From assembly GCA_020341875.1 (NCBI GenBank), contig CP070839.1, positions 1,880,313 through 1,902,055 on the forward strand: a stretch of 21,743 bases of DNA, written 5' to 3'. The notes under the pieces are model-generated. The model saw only the letters and a program-made list of their open reading frames with translations. It did not search any database and was not told where the DNA came from. Made by a program: the position numbers and the translations under genes. This document shows, in pieces, positions 7,747 through 15,557 of this stretch (its first letter is position 1; each line of letters opens with the position of its first letter). This DNA is from Candidatus Zixiibacteriota bacterium (GTDB taxonomy: Bacteria; Zixibacteria; MSB-5A5; SM1-73).

Positions 7747-8668
7747 CTCGCTTACTCTCGAAAAAGGTTCGGGAATATATGGTCATCAAACGAATCTGAT
7801 ACCGATGATAGTAGATCATTCTGCTCCAACCCAAGACGTTGGCCAAGGGATAGAGAAGGGCGGCGAAACATCTGCACACTTTCAGAAACCATGCCGGATA
7901 CACCCTGACCGTACTCTTCAGCTCCGGATATTTGGCCAAGAAGATCCTGCCCGTCTTTCCCCATTTGGTCATTCTTTTCTGGAAATCCTCAAAGGTGGTA
8001 GGATGATGATGGTATGCTATCGCGTCTTGGTTAAAGTAGAGCTTGAATCCTCTCTTGCTCAGCCGGTAACCGAGCTCGGTGTCGGCATAGCCGAAAAAGA
8101 ACTCTTCGCAAAACAGGTTGTCCTTCAGGTAACTGGTTTTCAATGATATGTTACCTGTATAAAAGAACCTGAAGTCAACCTGTATCTTGTCCATAATCCT
8201 GGAGTAGCCCAAAAGCGGACCTCCGTTTTCCAACCACCACATGAAGTCCGTCACCTCGATCTCCGGTGACCAGGTCACGTATCCCAGTACTCCCTGATTT
8301 TCCTTGCCATACCTCTTGTGCCAGTTCACGTGTTCTTCAACCAAGGTCGGTGTAGCTACGATATCATCTCCGATAAGTAAACATATTTCACTCTCCGCTC
8401 GTTTGATGCCGTGATTTCTGGCTGCTGCCACCCCTTTATTCTCCTGTCTGAAGTATCTTATTGAGACCGGGGATGATTCTGCAATACTTCTTACTGTTGA
8501 ATGGGTGTCATCCGTGGAACCATCATCCACTACTACAATCTCATAATCATTCTCAGGATAGGTCTGGCTAAACAAGGCCGCCAAACATTCCTTCAAAATC
8601 TCCTTTCTGTTATGGGTGATGATAACCACGCTGATCTTTGGGCCCTGTCCATCGTTTCTTTTTAGCAT
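7727..8668 (-). CDS. GT2 glycosyltransferase
   Basis: GT-A glycosyltransferase of 313 residues. ISVVIITHNRKEIL, VVVDDGSTDDT (48-51 hold DDGS), ENKGVAAARNHGI, and IGDDIVA (GDD at 100-102 in the metal-binding position). YTGNISLK and GYADTELGYRL (193-203) supply the acidic catalytic-base region, and a basic, hydrophobic C-terminal helix may lie on the membrane. The frame opens earlier at a TTG (8713), but the ATG at 8668 has AGAGGG nine bases upstream and was preferred. Ends 20 bases inside the Wzy-like gene, a coupling overlap. Donor and acceptor unknown. Confidence 0.9.
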   Translation of the reverse strand: MLKRNDGQGPKISVVIITHNRKEILKECLAALFSQTYPENDYEIVVVDDGSTDDTHSTVRSIAESSPVSIRYFRQENKGVAAARNHGIKRAESEICLLIGDDIVATPTLVEEHVNWHKRYGKENQGVLGYVTWSPEIEVTDFMWWLENGGPLLGYSRIMDKIQVDFRFFYTGNISLKTSYLKDNLFCEEFFFGYADTELGYRLSKRGFKLYFNQDAIAYHHHPTTFEDFQKRMTKWGKTGRIFLAKYPELKSTVRVYPAWFLKVCRCFAALLYPLANVLGWSRMIYYHRYQIRLMTIYSRTFFESKRDAGLVG

Positions 8669-8760
8669 AACCTTTTGCCCTCTCTTGATCTTGGTCAGAC
8701 ATTTAAAGCTCAAAGCCCATTTTCAAAGGAATTGTGTCGCCACCGGGTTATCGGCAATCT

Positions 8761-9441
8761 TCAAGCACTCAATATGAAAAACCGGTGATAAGGATATTCA
8801 AATACTCTGTAGGTGCTCTCTATTGTAAATCCGACCTTACTAATGTCTTTGACAATCCTATTTAACGAATATTCTGATTTGCCTATTTCCCAATAATGCG
8901 CTCCATCGAATCGGTGGATCTGCCTCCTTATGGAAGGAACCGGAATGAGTAGTTTTATCTCTCCAATTTTCGGAATCTGAAGACTGAAACGGTAAGCTTT
9001 GCTTGTTTCGGGCAAAGACAGAATGGCATAAGATCGACAAACCCGTAATATCTCACAGAGCGCTTTGTCAACGTCTCGGTAAGGAAGGTGTTCCAAAACT
9101 TCACAGCACGCCACCACATCAGAGGATTTGTCTGAGAATGGCAAGTCCAGGACGTTTCCTACCACATCTGGATTCAATGTCCCGTCAATGTCCAGGGTTA
9201 CAACATCCACTCCTCTTTCTCTAAGATATCCAGCTACAAAGCCGTTGCCTACTCCGATCTCGACAACCCTTTTGGGCGCCAGCCTGATGATCTCGTGGAT
9301 TTGATGCCAGTAACTGCAGAGACGCTGTTTCGAATCGTAGGATGTATCAAAATAGTGTTTTGATTTCGCTTTTTTCATTCTCTTAACACTGCCCCGGTGA
9401 CATCGGCGTTCCAGTTGTTGTGCGATCCATTCGTCATACAC
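8761..9441 (-). CDS. class I SAM-dependent methyltransferase
   Basis: Soluble methyltransferase of 226 residues with a Methyltransf_11-type Rossmann core. Motif I is VVEIGVGNGF (59-68), the strand-2 acidic end is TLDID (82-86), followed by VLDLPFSDKSSDVVACCEVLEHLP (about 97-120), the motif IV/post-motif region. In this operon it may O-methylate a sugar of the repeat unit or cap the chain; modification of another small molecule is possible. The GTG at 9441 overlaps the Wzx stop by 8 bases and has a GAGG almost abutting it. An internal ATG at 9378 (residue 22, just before the conserved part) is a credible alternative start. Family firm, substrate unknown. Confidence 0.85.
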   Translation of the reverse strand: MYDEWIAQQLERRCHRGSVKRMKKAKSKHYFDTSYDSKQRLCSYWHQIHEIIRLAPKRVVEIGVGNGFVAGYLRERGVDVVTLDIDGTLNPDVVGNVLDLPFSDKSSDVVACCEVLEHLPYRDVDKALCEILRVCRSYAILSLPETSKAYRFSLQIPKIGEIKLLIPVPSIRRQIHRFDGAHYWEIGKSEYSLNRIVKDISKVGFTIESTYRVFEYPYHRFFILSA

Positions 9442-10930
9442 GCCTCAGCGACCGGAAACTCTCTTTTATGAGTGCCTCTATGTTATAGCCAAAAAACCTG
9501 TCCGACAAGTAGATTACAAAAAGGTGTCCTGAAATTCCCATACAGACAAGTATAAGGAACTCCCATAAGCCGATGCTCATAATGGCCTTCAGCCCCATAA
9601 TGATTGATATCACTGCTACTCCACCTATTGACGGAAACAAGATTATTCTCCCAAATTCTTTAACCTCACAGGTGGTAATTCTTATGGCCTGACGATTGAA
9701 TCCAATACTTGAGACAAGGACACTCAAGAGTATCGCAATAGAGACTCCCAGTATTCCCCATTTAACGGCAAATGGATAGATCAGAGTCGCCATGAGGAAT
9801 AAGCGGACTACCTGTAACTTGGTGTCTATTTTCGGTTTTCCCACAGCCGTAAACACACAGCCTGCCGTGGCCGCTACTGCTCTCAGCGAACCTGCAAGGG
9901 CTAATACCTGCATCGCCGGAACCATGGGCATCCATTTTTCCCCCAAAAATATCTTAGTGAAATCTGGAGCTAAGGCAAAAATCATTCCAGATAACGGAAT
10001 AGACAAAAAGGTCGTAATTTGAAGAACCTTCAAATAAGCTTCTCTTAGTTTGCTCATGTTTTCCTGCAACTTGGAATAGGCCGGAAATGCCACCTGTGAG
10101 ATCACGTGGGTGATTTCAGTGGCTGTCATATTTGAGATCCTGTAGGCCATCTGGTAAAAACCTAGGGCAGCCGCACCAAGAAGCTTTGCTACGAAAATGT
10201 CATCTCCATGTGTAATTAATAGAATCAGAATGCTCGAACCCAAAATCCACTTCCCGAAACCAAAAAGTTCTTTAACCTTGGTTAATTCGAAATCGAGGCG
10301 TGGTCTGGCCGGATGAACGATATAGCTTGCCACACATCTTACCAGATTTCCAGCGAGCAAGCCAAAAACTAAAGCCCACACGCTCCTCAGCATGAAAGCC
10401 AGCGAAATTGCCACAACGAAATCTGCCAGTGTGCCGCTGAATTGATAGATGAATTGCTTCTCGAACTCCAACTCCTTCTGAAAGTAGACGACGCCTATAT
10501 TTGCAAAAGCCTGGAACAGTGCTGAAAGCGCAATAACCCTGATAATGGATGTTGCCGCCGCCGTCTCAAAGAACACAGAAACATAGGGTGCAATAAAATA
10601 GAGAATTATGAACAAAAGGAAGCCACGCAAAATCAGAACGGTCCACGTGGTATCAAGATAACCTTCTATATTTCCCTTCTTTTGAATCAAGGCTTGCTGA
10701 AAACCAGTCAGGGAGAAGGTCTCTATGGTCATCATGACCAATAACGCTATACCCATTAATCCAAAGTCGGAAGGAGCAAGGATCCGAGCCAAGATCACAA
10801 GCCTAACCAAATCAAAAAAGCGTTGAGCTATCCTCAGGGCAAAAACCCAAAAACCGCCTCTAATGGTCCGTCGTGCAAGAGTGTCTTGTGGATTCTTCAA
10901 GCTCCCAACAGATTCTTCAGGCCCACTCAT
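9434..10930 (-). CDS. wzx: Wzx-type polysaccharide flippase
   Basis: Polytopic inner-membrane protein of 498 residues of the MOP/MVF superfamily (Polysacc_synt_3, WzxC-like), predicted to flip the undecaprenyl-linked repeat unit to the periplasm. After a polar 20-residue start it has about 14 hydrophobic segments. ILARILAPSDFGLMGIA (about 46-62) is the typical first-helix pair of this family, YLDTTWTVLILRG and FQKELEFEKQF follow, and a second half begins near GFGKWILGSS. Length is normal. The ATG at 10930 lacks a ribosome site; it lies one codon after the stop of a small same-frame ORF with a good site (10934-11032), so its translation may be coupled. Its frame is closed upstream by that TGA. 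Confidence 0.9.
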   Translation of the reverse strand: MSGPEESVGSLKNPQDTLARRTIRGGFWVFALRIAQRFFDLVRLVILARILAPSDFGLMGIALLVMMTIETFSLTGFQQALIQKKGNIEGYLDTTWTVLILRGFLLFIILYFIAPYVSVFFETAAATSIIRVIALSALFQAFANIGVVYFQKELEFEKQFIYQFSGTLADFVVAISLAFMLRSVWALVFGLLAGNLVRCVASYIVHPARPRLDFELTKVKELFGFGKWILGSSILILLITHGDDIFVAKLLGAAALGFYQMAYRISNMTATEITHVISQVAFPAYSKLQENMSKLREAYLKVLQITTFLSIPLSGMIFALAPDFTKIFLGEKWMPMVPAMQVLALAGSLRAVAATAGCVFTAVGKPKIDTKLQVVRLFLMATLIYPFAVKWGILGVSIAILLSVLVSSIGFNRQAIRITTCEVKEFGRIILFPSIGGVAVISIIMGLKAIMSIGLWEFLILVCMGISGHLFVIYLSDRFFGYNIEALIKESFRSLRRV

Positions 10931-10933
10931 AGG

Positions 10934-11032
10934 TCAGGTTGAGGTCTTATCCATAGCCATGCTTACTGAGTTTGCAGGTTGATCCGGAGATTCTCCACGC
11001 TTCCCGGCATCACTGACTCGTCCCCCTGCCAT
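10934..11032 (-). CDS. candidate 32-residue small protein or leader peptide before wzx
   Basis: Not recognised. An ATG at 11032 opens 32 codons (MAGGRVSDAGKRGESPDQPA and 12 more residues, hydrophilic) ending in TGA at 10934-10936, one codon before the wzx ATG and in the same frame. A consensus AGGAGG (11048-11043) lies ten bases upstream of the ATG, the best ribosome site in this 179-bp gap, whereas wzx itself has none. It could be a translated leader that delivers ribosomes to wzx, or chance. It resembles no family I know and lacks membrane segments. The rest of the gap (11033-11109) shows only a small GC-rich CCGGC/GCCGG hairpin. Confidence 0.35.
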   Translation of the reverse strand: MAGGRVSDAGKRGESPDQPANSVSMAMDKTST

Positions 11033-11109
11033 TCTAAGCTATCCTCCTAGCTCGTTTATGACCGGCGCTGTTTTCATTGCCGGCGGCGTTCCGAGAATCG
11101 TCAATAGTC

Positions 11110-12219
11110 TCAGCATCTTTCCTTTCTGAACCTAAGAATTATCTGAGAAATCCGGGCATCTGCTCCAGCTCTGGTGAACTTTTCACCGTCCCTACCCTTC
11201 CGAAGGATGCTTCCTCCGAGGGTCAACTCGTCCAAGCTATCTACTGCTTTTGTGACATCTCCTGCATCTAACCCCACAAGTCTGTTGTCCCCATCCCCCA
11301 AAGTCTCCACCCACTCGGTCTCCTCTCTCAGGGTGAGACAAGGTGTTTTGAGCCAGAACGCCTCCTTTTGCACGCCGCCGGAGTCGGTCAAGACACACCG
11401 GGCGTTTTTCTCCAGGAGTAACATGTCCAGATAGCTCACGGGATCTATGAGCAGAAGGTTATCTCTTGAGAGTATTTGGTTCAGGAACCCGAGCTCTGAC
11501 AGTCTCTTTCTGGTTCGAGGATGGATGGGGAAAACCGTGGTACGGTCCAAGCTCGCCACGATCCTGGTGATCTTCTTCAGGTTGCTTCTGTCGTCGGTGT
11601 TCTCTGCCCGGTGGACCGTGATCAGGTAGAATTCGTTTTTCCTCAGGCCCAACTTCTTTATGATCCTAGACTTCTTCTCCGCCACCGCCAGATTCTCCTT
11701 CATCGAATCATACATCACGTCACCCACCAGATGGACTCCCCTGGTTATTCCCTCTTTCTTTAGATTCTTGACCGAGGTAGGGGTGGGGCAGAAGAGAAGA
11801 GAGCTGACATGATCGGTCAGCACCCGGTTGATCTCTTCGGGCATGGATTTCACAAAACTCCGCAGGCCCGCTTCCACATGAGCAACCGGAATGTCAAGCT
11901 TGGCCGCGGCCAGAGCTCCGGCTAAGGTTGAATTGGTGTCCCCGTAGACTAAGGCCAAATCCGGCTTCTCAAACAGGAGCACCTCCTCGATTCCCCTGAG
12001 CATCCGGCCGGTCTGCGAGCCGTGCTCGTCCGAACCTATCCCCAGATTGTAAGCCGGTTTTGGAATGGAGAGTTCAGAGAAAAAAACCCGGGAGAGCTCA
12101 TAATCGTAGTGCTGTCCGGTGTGAACTACGAACTCCCTGTGCTTTTTTCTTAGTTCCTTAGATAGAGAGGAGAGTTTTATGAATTGGGGGCGGGCCCCCA
12201 CCACTGAGACGATTTTCAT
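11110..12219 (-). CDS. wbpI: UDP-GlcNAc 2-epimerase family, WbpI-like
   Basis: Cytosolic non-hydrolysing 2-epimerase of 369 residues (WecB/WbpI family, GT-B fold). Motifs: GARPQFIK (8-15), HTGQHYD, YGDTNSTLAGA (92-102, Asp94), HVEAGLR (114-120, Glu116), PEEINR (127-132, Glu129), VHRAEN (202-207), HPRTR (233-237) and TDSGGVQKEA (278-287). The GARPQFIK opening and the LFCPT..V.NLKKEG block resemble Pseudomonas WbpI, which turns UDP-GlcNAc3NAcA into UDP-ManNAc3NAcA, more than WecB, which usually opens GTRPEAIK. Its place directly after WbpB/D/E-like genes supports this. Ordinary UDP-GlcNAc to UDP-ManNAc epimerase remains the alternative. ATG at 12219 has no strong ribosome site; the 151-bp gap upstream holds no gene that I can see. 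Confidence 0.85.
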   Translation of the reverse strand: MKIVSVVGARPQFIKLSSLSKELRKKHREFVVHTGQHYDYELSRVFFSELSIPKPAYNLGIGSDEHGSQTGRMLRGIEEVLLFEKPDLALVYGDTNSTLAGALAAAKLDIPVAHVEAGLRSFVKSMPEEINRVLTDHVSSLLFCPTPTSVKNLKKEGITRGVHLVGDVMYDSMKENLAVAEKKSRIIKKLGLRKNEFYLITVHRAENTDDRSNLKKITRIVASLDRTTVFPIHPRTRKRLSELGFLNQILSRDNLLLIDPVSYLDMLLLEKNARCVLTDSGGVQKEAFWLKTPCLTLREETEWVETLGDGDNRLVGLDAGDVTKAVDSLDELTLGGSILRKGRDGEKFTRAGADARISQIILRFRKERC

Positions 12220-12370
12220 CGCTTTTCACGCGATCACCCAAAGACCGCATTCCAACTGCCTCAAGACCAACAGTCCACCACCTTCTCACTTTGCTGTCAG
12301 ATCCTATCTCCGGAAAATCGCTCCGATTGGAGAACGGTCAATCTTGACGTTCGATTTACCTGCACAGCGC

Positions 12371-13468
12371 CTACACGGCTTTTCTTATGGTCTCAATCAC
12401 GAAGTTCTGCTCTGCGCCGGTAAGCTCCGGATATACCGGAATGGAGACCACCTCCCCGGCCTTTTGTTCAGTCACCGGAAGGTCGCCTTCCTTGTATCCC
12501 AGGGATTTGTAACACTCCTGCAGATGCAGCGGTACGGGATAGTAGACGTCGTGCCCTATCTCATTCTCCTTGAGAACCTGCCGCAGCCGGTCCCTGCTTC
12601 TCAGTGCGATGGTGTACTGGTTGTAGATATGGTAGTTGAATTCCTCTTCCTTGGGAGTGACGACATCAAGATCCTTAAAGGCGGCGTTGTACAACGCTGC
12701 GTGTTCCCTTCTCTTTTTGGTCCATTCGTCCAGATATTTCAGCTTGACGCTGAGTATGGCGGCCTGCAGGGCATCCAGCCTGCTGTTGTAACCCACGATG
12801 GAGTGGTAATATTTCGGTTTTGAGCCGTGCACTCTCAATATTCTCACCAGATCAGCCATCTCCGTATCGTTGGTCACCACCATCCCTCCGTCTCCTGCCG
12901 CTCCCAGATTCTTGCTGGGGAAAAAGGAGAAGCAGCCGAAATCGCTTAAACTTCCGGCTTTCTTTCCCTTGTACTCAGATCCGATGGCCTGCGCTGCATC
13001 CTCGACCACCTTGACGTTATGCTTTTTGGCAATCTGCATGATCGGATCCATGTCCGCGCACTGGCCGAAGAGGTGAACCGGCATGATGGCCTTGGTCTTG
13101 GGAGTTATTTTCCCCTCGATTTTATCCGGCGCGATATTGTAGGTGTCCGGGTCGATGTCCACATACACCGGGATTCCTCCCAGCCGGGAGATGACCCCGG
13201 CGGTGGCGAAAAAGGAGAAACCGGTGGTGATGACCTCATCCCCCGGTCCCACCCCGCAGGCTCTCAAGGACAGAAGTAAAGCATCGGTTCCCGAGGCGAC
13301 TCCCACCGCGAATTCCGTCCCGCAGTACTCCGCCACCTTCTCCTCAAAGGCTTTCACCTCCGGCCCCAAGATGAACTTGGTATGAGACAGAACGGAGAAG
13401 ATAGCCTGGTCCAATTCTCCCTTTATGGAAGCATATTGCCTTTTCAGATCCAAAAAAGGAACGTTCAT
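12371..13468 (-). CDS. wbpE: DegT/DnrJ/EryC1 sugar aminotransferase, WbpE-like
   Basis: PLP-dependent aminotransferase of 365 residues, normal family length, predicted to transaminate a UDP-3-keto sugar. It opens VPFLDLKRQYASIKGELD and shows SGTDALLLSL (59-68), the PLP-contacting VVEDAAQAIG (D157) and FFPSKNLGAAGDGG, whose K186 is the Schiff-base lysine, then NSRLDALQAAIL. The pattern matches WbpE, which makes UDP-GlcNAc3NA in the diacetamido-uronate pathway, and the genes for the other steps lie next to it. GnnB- and QdtB-like enzymes share the fold, so the exact substrate is inferred. ATG at 13468 has a strong GGGAGGA five bases upstream. Confidence 0.88.
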   Translation of the reverse strand: MNVPFLDLKRQYASIKGELDQAIFSVLSHTKFILGPEVKAFEEKVAEYCGTEFAVGVASGTDALLLSLRACGVGPGDEVITTGFSFFATAGVISRLGGIPVYVDIDPDTYNIAPDKIEGKITPKTKAIMPVHLFGQCADMDPIMQIAKKHNVKVVEDAAQAIGSEYKGKKAGSLSDFGCFSFFPSKNLGAAGDGGMVVTNDTEMADLVRILRVHGSKPKYYHSIVGYNSRLDALQAAILSVKLKYLDEWTKKRREHAALYNAAFKDLDVVTPKEEEFNYHIYNQYTIALRSRDRLRQVLKENEIGHDVYYPVPLHLQECYKSLGYKEGDLPVTEQKAGEVVSIPVYPELTGAEQNFVIETIRKAV

Positions 13469-13499
13469 CTAATCCTCCCGCAGGTTTTCCTTCAGGCTC

Positions 13500-13552
13500 G
13501 AATTGGGCAAAACGGATTCCAACGGCCCCGCAAAGCTCAAACTTGCCAATTC
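13500..13552. repeat. imperfect inverted repeat between wbpD- and wbpE-like genes
   Basis: GAATTGGGCAA (13500-13510) and TTGCCAATTC (13543-13552) pair over ten bases with one bulged G, around a 32-base loop. The repeat starts two bases after the wbpD-like stop and ends about 30 bases before the wbpE-like start. There is no T-run. It may be an RNA hairpin that protects or separates message segments, or a protein site. Confidence 0.45.
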
Positions 13553-13554
13553 AG

Positions 13555-14298
13555 TTATTGATTCTCCAAAAGCTGATCCTCGGGCACGTCCCTCCACACT
13601 TTGGCCGGCATGCCCAGGACAATCTTCTTGGATGGCGTGTCCTCAGTCACCACCGCTCCGGCGGCTACCTGTGAGTCCTCGCCGATCACCTTTCCGGGAA
13701 GGATGGTGGCGTTGAGTCCGATTCTCCCTCCCTTCTTGACCGTCACACCTTTGAAGTGTTTGAATCTCTCCTCGCTCCGGGCCATATAGTTGTCGTTGCT
13801 GGTGGCCACGCAAGGGGCGATGAAACAATTGTCCCCCAGCTCAGAATAGGCGGTGATATAGACGTTCGTCTCCAGCTTGCAGCGGGAGCCCACCTTGCAG
13901 AAATTCTCGATGGCCACGCCTCTCCCTACGATGGTTAAATCTCCCACGGTGACGTTCTCCCGAATGGTGGAGAGGTCCGCCACCAGGATCTTCTTTCCCA
14001 GAGTGGCGCCGGCATAGATCACCACCGACGTACCGATCAGGCAGTTGTCTCCGATCCTTGCCGGGGGAAGCTGCTGCTCCTTGGTGGTGGCGGAGATGGC
14101 CGCCTTCATGGGGTGCTTGCCGATTACCGTATTGTCATCGATTCTAACCGAATCACCGATCCGGGTTCCAGGGTGTATGGTAACGTTGTTTCCGATTATG
14201 CAACCTTTCCCGATCCTGGCATCCTTTTCGATGACCGAATACCTACCTACTTTGGTCCCCTCTCCGACCCTTGCAGATGTGTCAATAAAATGATCCAT
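13555..14298 (-). CDS. wbpD: left-handed beta-helix acyltransferase, WbpD-like
   Basis: Hexapeptide-repeat transferase of 247 residues, probably trimeric and cytosolic, predicted to N-acetylate the 3-amino sugar made by the neighbouring aminotransferase. Isoleucine/valine-led hexapeptides run from residue 6 to about 70, are broken by a loop (KHPMKAAISATTKEQQLPPA, about 81-100), and resume to about 235. The stretch CVATSNDNYM, then GVTVKKGGRIGLNATILPG and GAVVTEDTPSKKIVLGMPAKV, is the usual end of WbpD/WlbB enzymes. It is some 55 residues longer than Pseudomonas WbpD (about 190), because of the extra N-terminal coils and loop, so a different acyl donor or acceptor is possible. ATG at 14298 with GGGAG upstream. 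Confidence 0.85.
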   Translation of the reverse strand: MDHFIDTSARVGEGTKVGRYSVIEKDARIGKGCIIGNNVTIHPGTRIGDSVRIDDNTVIGKHPMKAAISATTKEQQLPPARIGDNCLIGTSVVIYAGATLGKKILVADLSTIRENVTVGDLTIVGRGVAIENFCKVGSRCKLETNVYITAYSELGDNCFIAPCVATSNDNYMARSEERFKHFKGVTVKKGGRIGLNATILPGKVIGEDSQVAAGAVVTEDTPSKKIVLGMPAKVWRDVPEDQLLENQ

Positions 14299-14346
14299 GG
14301 TCTGACTCCCGAATGAAACTTTAGCGCCCTGCCGAAACGCAGAATC

Positions 14347-15360
14347 CTAACCTATTTTGACTGGAGAGCCGCCCTTCTTGAGCGATCTCTGAGCGGCATC
14401 CAGAACCTTTGACACCCGCAGGCCATCCCTGCCGTCGCTTCGCGGCGTTCTGCGGCTCTGGACGCATTCGATGAAATGCTGACATTCCGTTCTCAAGGGT
14501 TCCGCGGCCGGGATACTCGGAATCACCACGTCGCCGAACCTGAGGCTTAGGTATTCCCCGTAGGTGCTGTAGTCCTGCTTGGTCTCCACGCCTTTGTCGT
14601 AGATCCAGATCTTCTCCGCAGACTTGGTATCGTCGAACACCGCCATCTTCTTGTCTCCTACCACGGTCAGTCTTCTCTCCTTGTGTGGATCCAGCCAGCT
14701 GACATGGACGTGGGCCATGGTGCCGTCATCGAAGCGCATGTTCATGAATACCACGTCCTCGATGCCTTTGTCCTTTTGCAGATAGCACTGGCCGGTGGCG
14801 GTGACCCAAACCGGTTCCTTTTCCAGCAGGAAGAGTATCATGGAGATGTCGTGAGGGGCAAAGCTCCACAGGGCGTTTTCTATGTCCCGCACCTTTCCCA
14901 GGTTCACCCGGGTAGAATAAAGATAGTATACCTTGCCCAGCTCACCCTTCGCGATATACTCTCTCAGTTTCAAGGTGGCCGCATGATATTCCATGATATG
15001 CCCCACCATCAGTATCTTCTTATTCTCCTCCGCCAGCTTGACCAATTCCTCCCCTTCCTTCACCTCCAGCACCAGTGGCTTTTCCACAAACACGTCCTTG
15101 TCCGCCAGAATCGCCGCCCGGGACAATTCGAAGTGGTTGGCCGGAGGGGTGGAGATCACCACCGCGTCTAAGTTGGGATTCTCTATGACCTCCCTGTGAT
15201 CCTGCGTGAACTTTATCCCCGGATAGCTGGGGCAGAGTTTTTCCACCTGCTTTGGGCTTTCGTCACAGCATGTGAGAAGCGTGCATCCGGGCAGGTTGGC
15301 AAAATTCCTCAGCAAATTTCTGCCCCAAGCCCCACAGCCTATGAGACCTACTTTAACCAT
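14347..15360 (-). CDS. wbpB: Gfo/Idh/MocA oxidoreductase, WbpB-like
   Basis: NAD(P)-dependent sugar-nucleotide dehydrogenase of 337 residues, predicted to oxidise C3 of a UDP-N-acetyl-glucosaminuronate. The N-terminal Rossmann domain has GLIGCGAWGRN (5-15). ISTPPANHFE precedes VEKPL with K94 of the family EKP motif, and FAPHDISMILFLLE (167-180) carries H170, which fits the catalytic His of WlbA/WbpB enzymes. The beta-sheet C-terminal domain is complete. WbpB recycles its NADH with 2-oxoglutarate, a family feature that cannot be seen directly. ATG at 15360 with AAGG eight bases upstream. The 197-bp gap before it (15361-15557) holds no gene or convincing promoter that I can see, only a GCATCGATGC palindrome at 15421. 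Confidence 0.87.
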   Translation of the reverse strand: MVKVGLIGCGAWGRNLLRNFANLPGCTLLTCCDESPKQVEKLCPSYPGIKFTQDHREVIENPNLDAVVISTPPANHFELSRAAILADKDVFVEKPLVLEVKEGEELVKLAEENKKILMVGHIMEYHAATLKLREYIAKGELGKVYYLYSTRVNLGKVRDIENALWSFAPHDISMILFLLEKEPVWVTATGQCYLQKDKGIEDVVFMNMRFDDGTMAHVHVSWLDPHKERRLTVVGDKKMAVFDDTKSAEKIWIYDKGVETKQDYSTYGEYLSLRFGDVVIPSIPAAEPLRTECQHFIECVQSRRTPRSDGRDGLRVSKVLDAAQRSLKKGGSPVKIG

Positions 15361-15557
15361 GTCGTGCCTTTCAAAGAGATTACCGGTTAGTCAACCTATC
15401 GTCCGTCGTTGGCGAAGCTCGCATCGATGCTCGATGCTGATAATTAATTGTCTGGTGAAATCTCTCCAGCATCCACTACCGAGATTCAAGCCTAGAGGCG
15501 GCCTTCGTCACCTTTGAACCAGTTTCGAGGACTGTTCTTCCTTGGCTCGGGACAGAG

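Noticed and set aside
10934..10936. UGA recoding (stop read as an amino acid) before wzx
   Set aside because: Other genes in the window end in TGA as normal stops, and no SECIS-like or readthrough signal is apparent; kept only as a minor option in the small-ORF finding.
12186..12199. GGGGG-CGGG-CCCCC palindrome
   Set aside because: It encodes the conserved GARP residues of the epimerase, so the codons explain it; no T-run follows.
12179..12823. Long plus-strand open frame opposite the wbpE- and wbpI-like genes
   Set aside because: It is antisense to two well-supported enzymes and its translation has no recognisable motifs; such shadows are common in GC-rich genes.
15421..15430. GCATCGATGC perfect palindrome
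   Set aside because: Ten bases only, single copy, followed by a partial repeat (tcgatgc); could be chance.
15380..15472. 30-residue minus-strand ORF in the gap before the wbpB-like gene
   Set aside because: The ribosome site is poor, there is no likeness to any family, and the composition is unremarkable.
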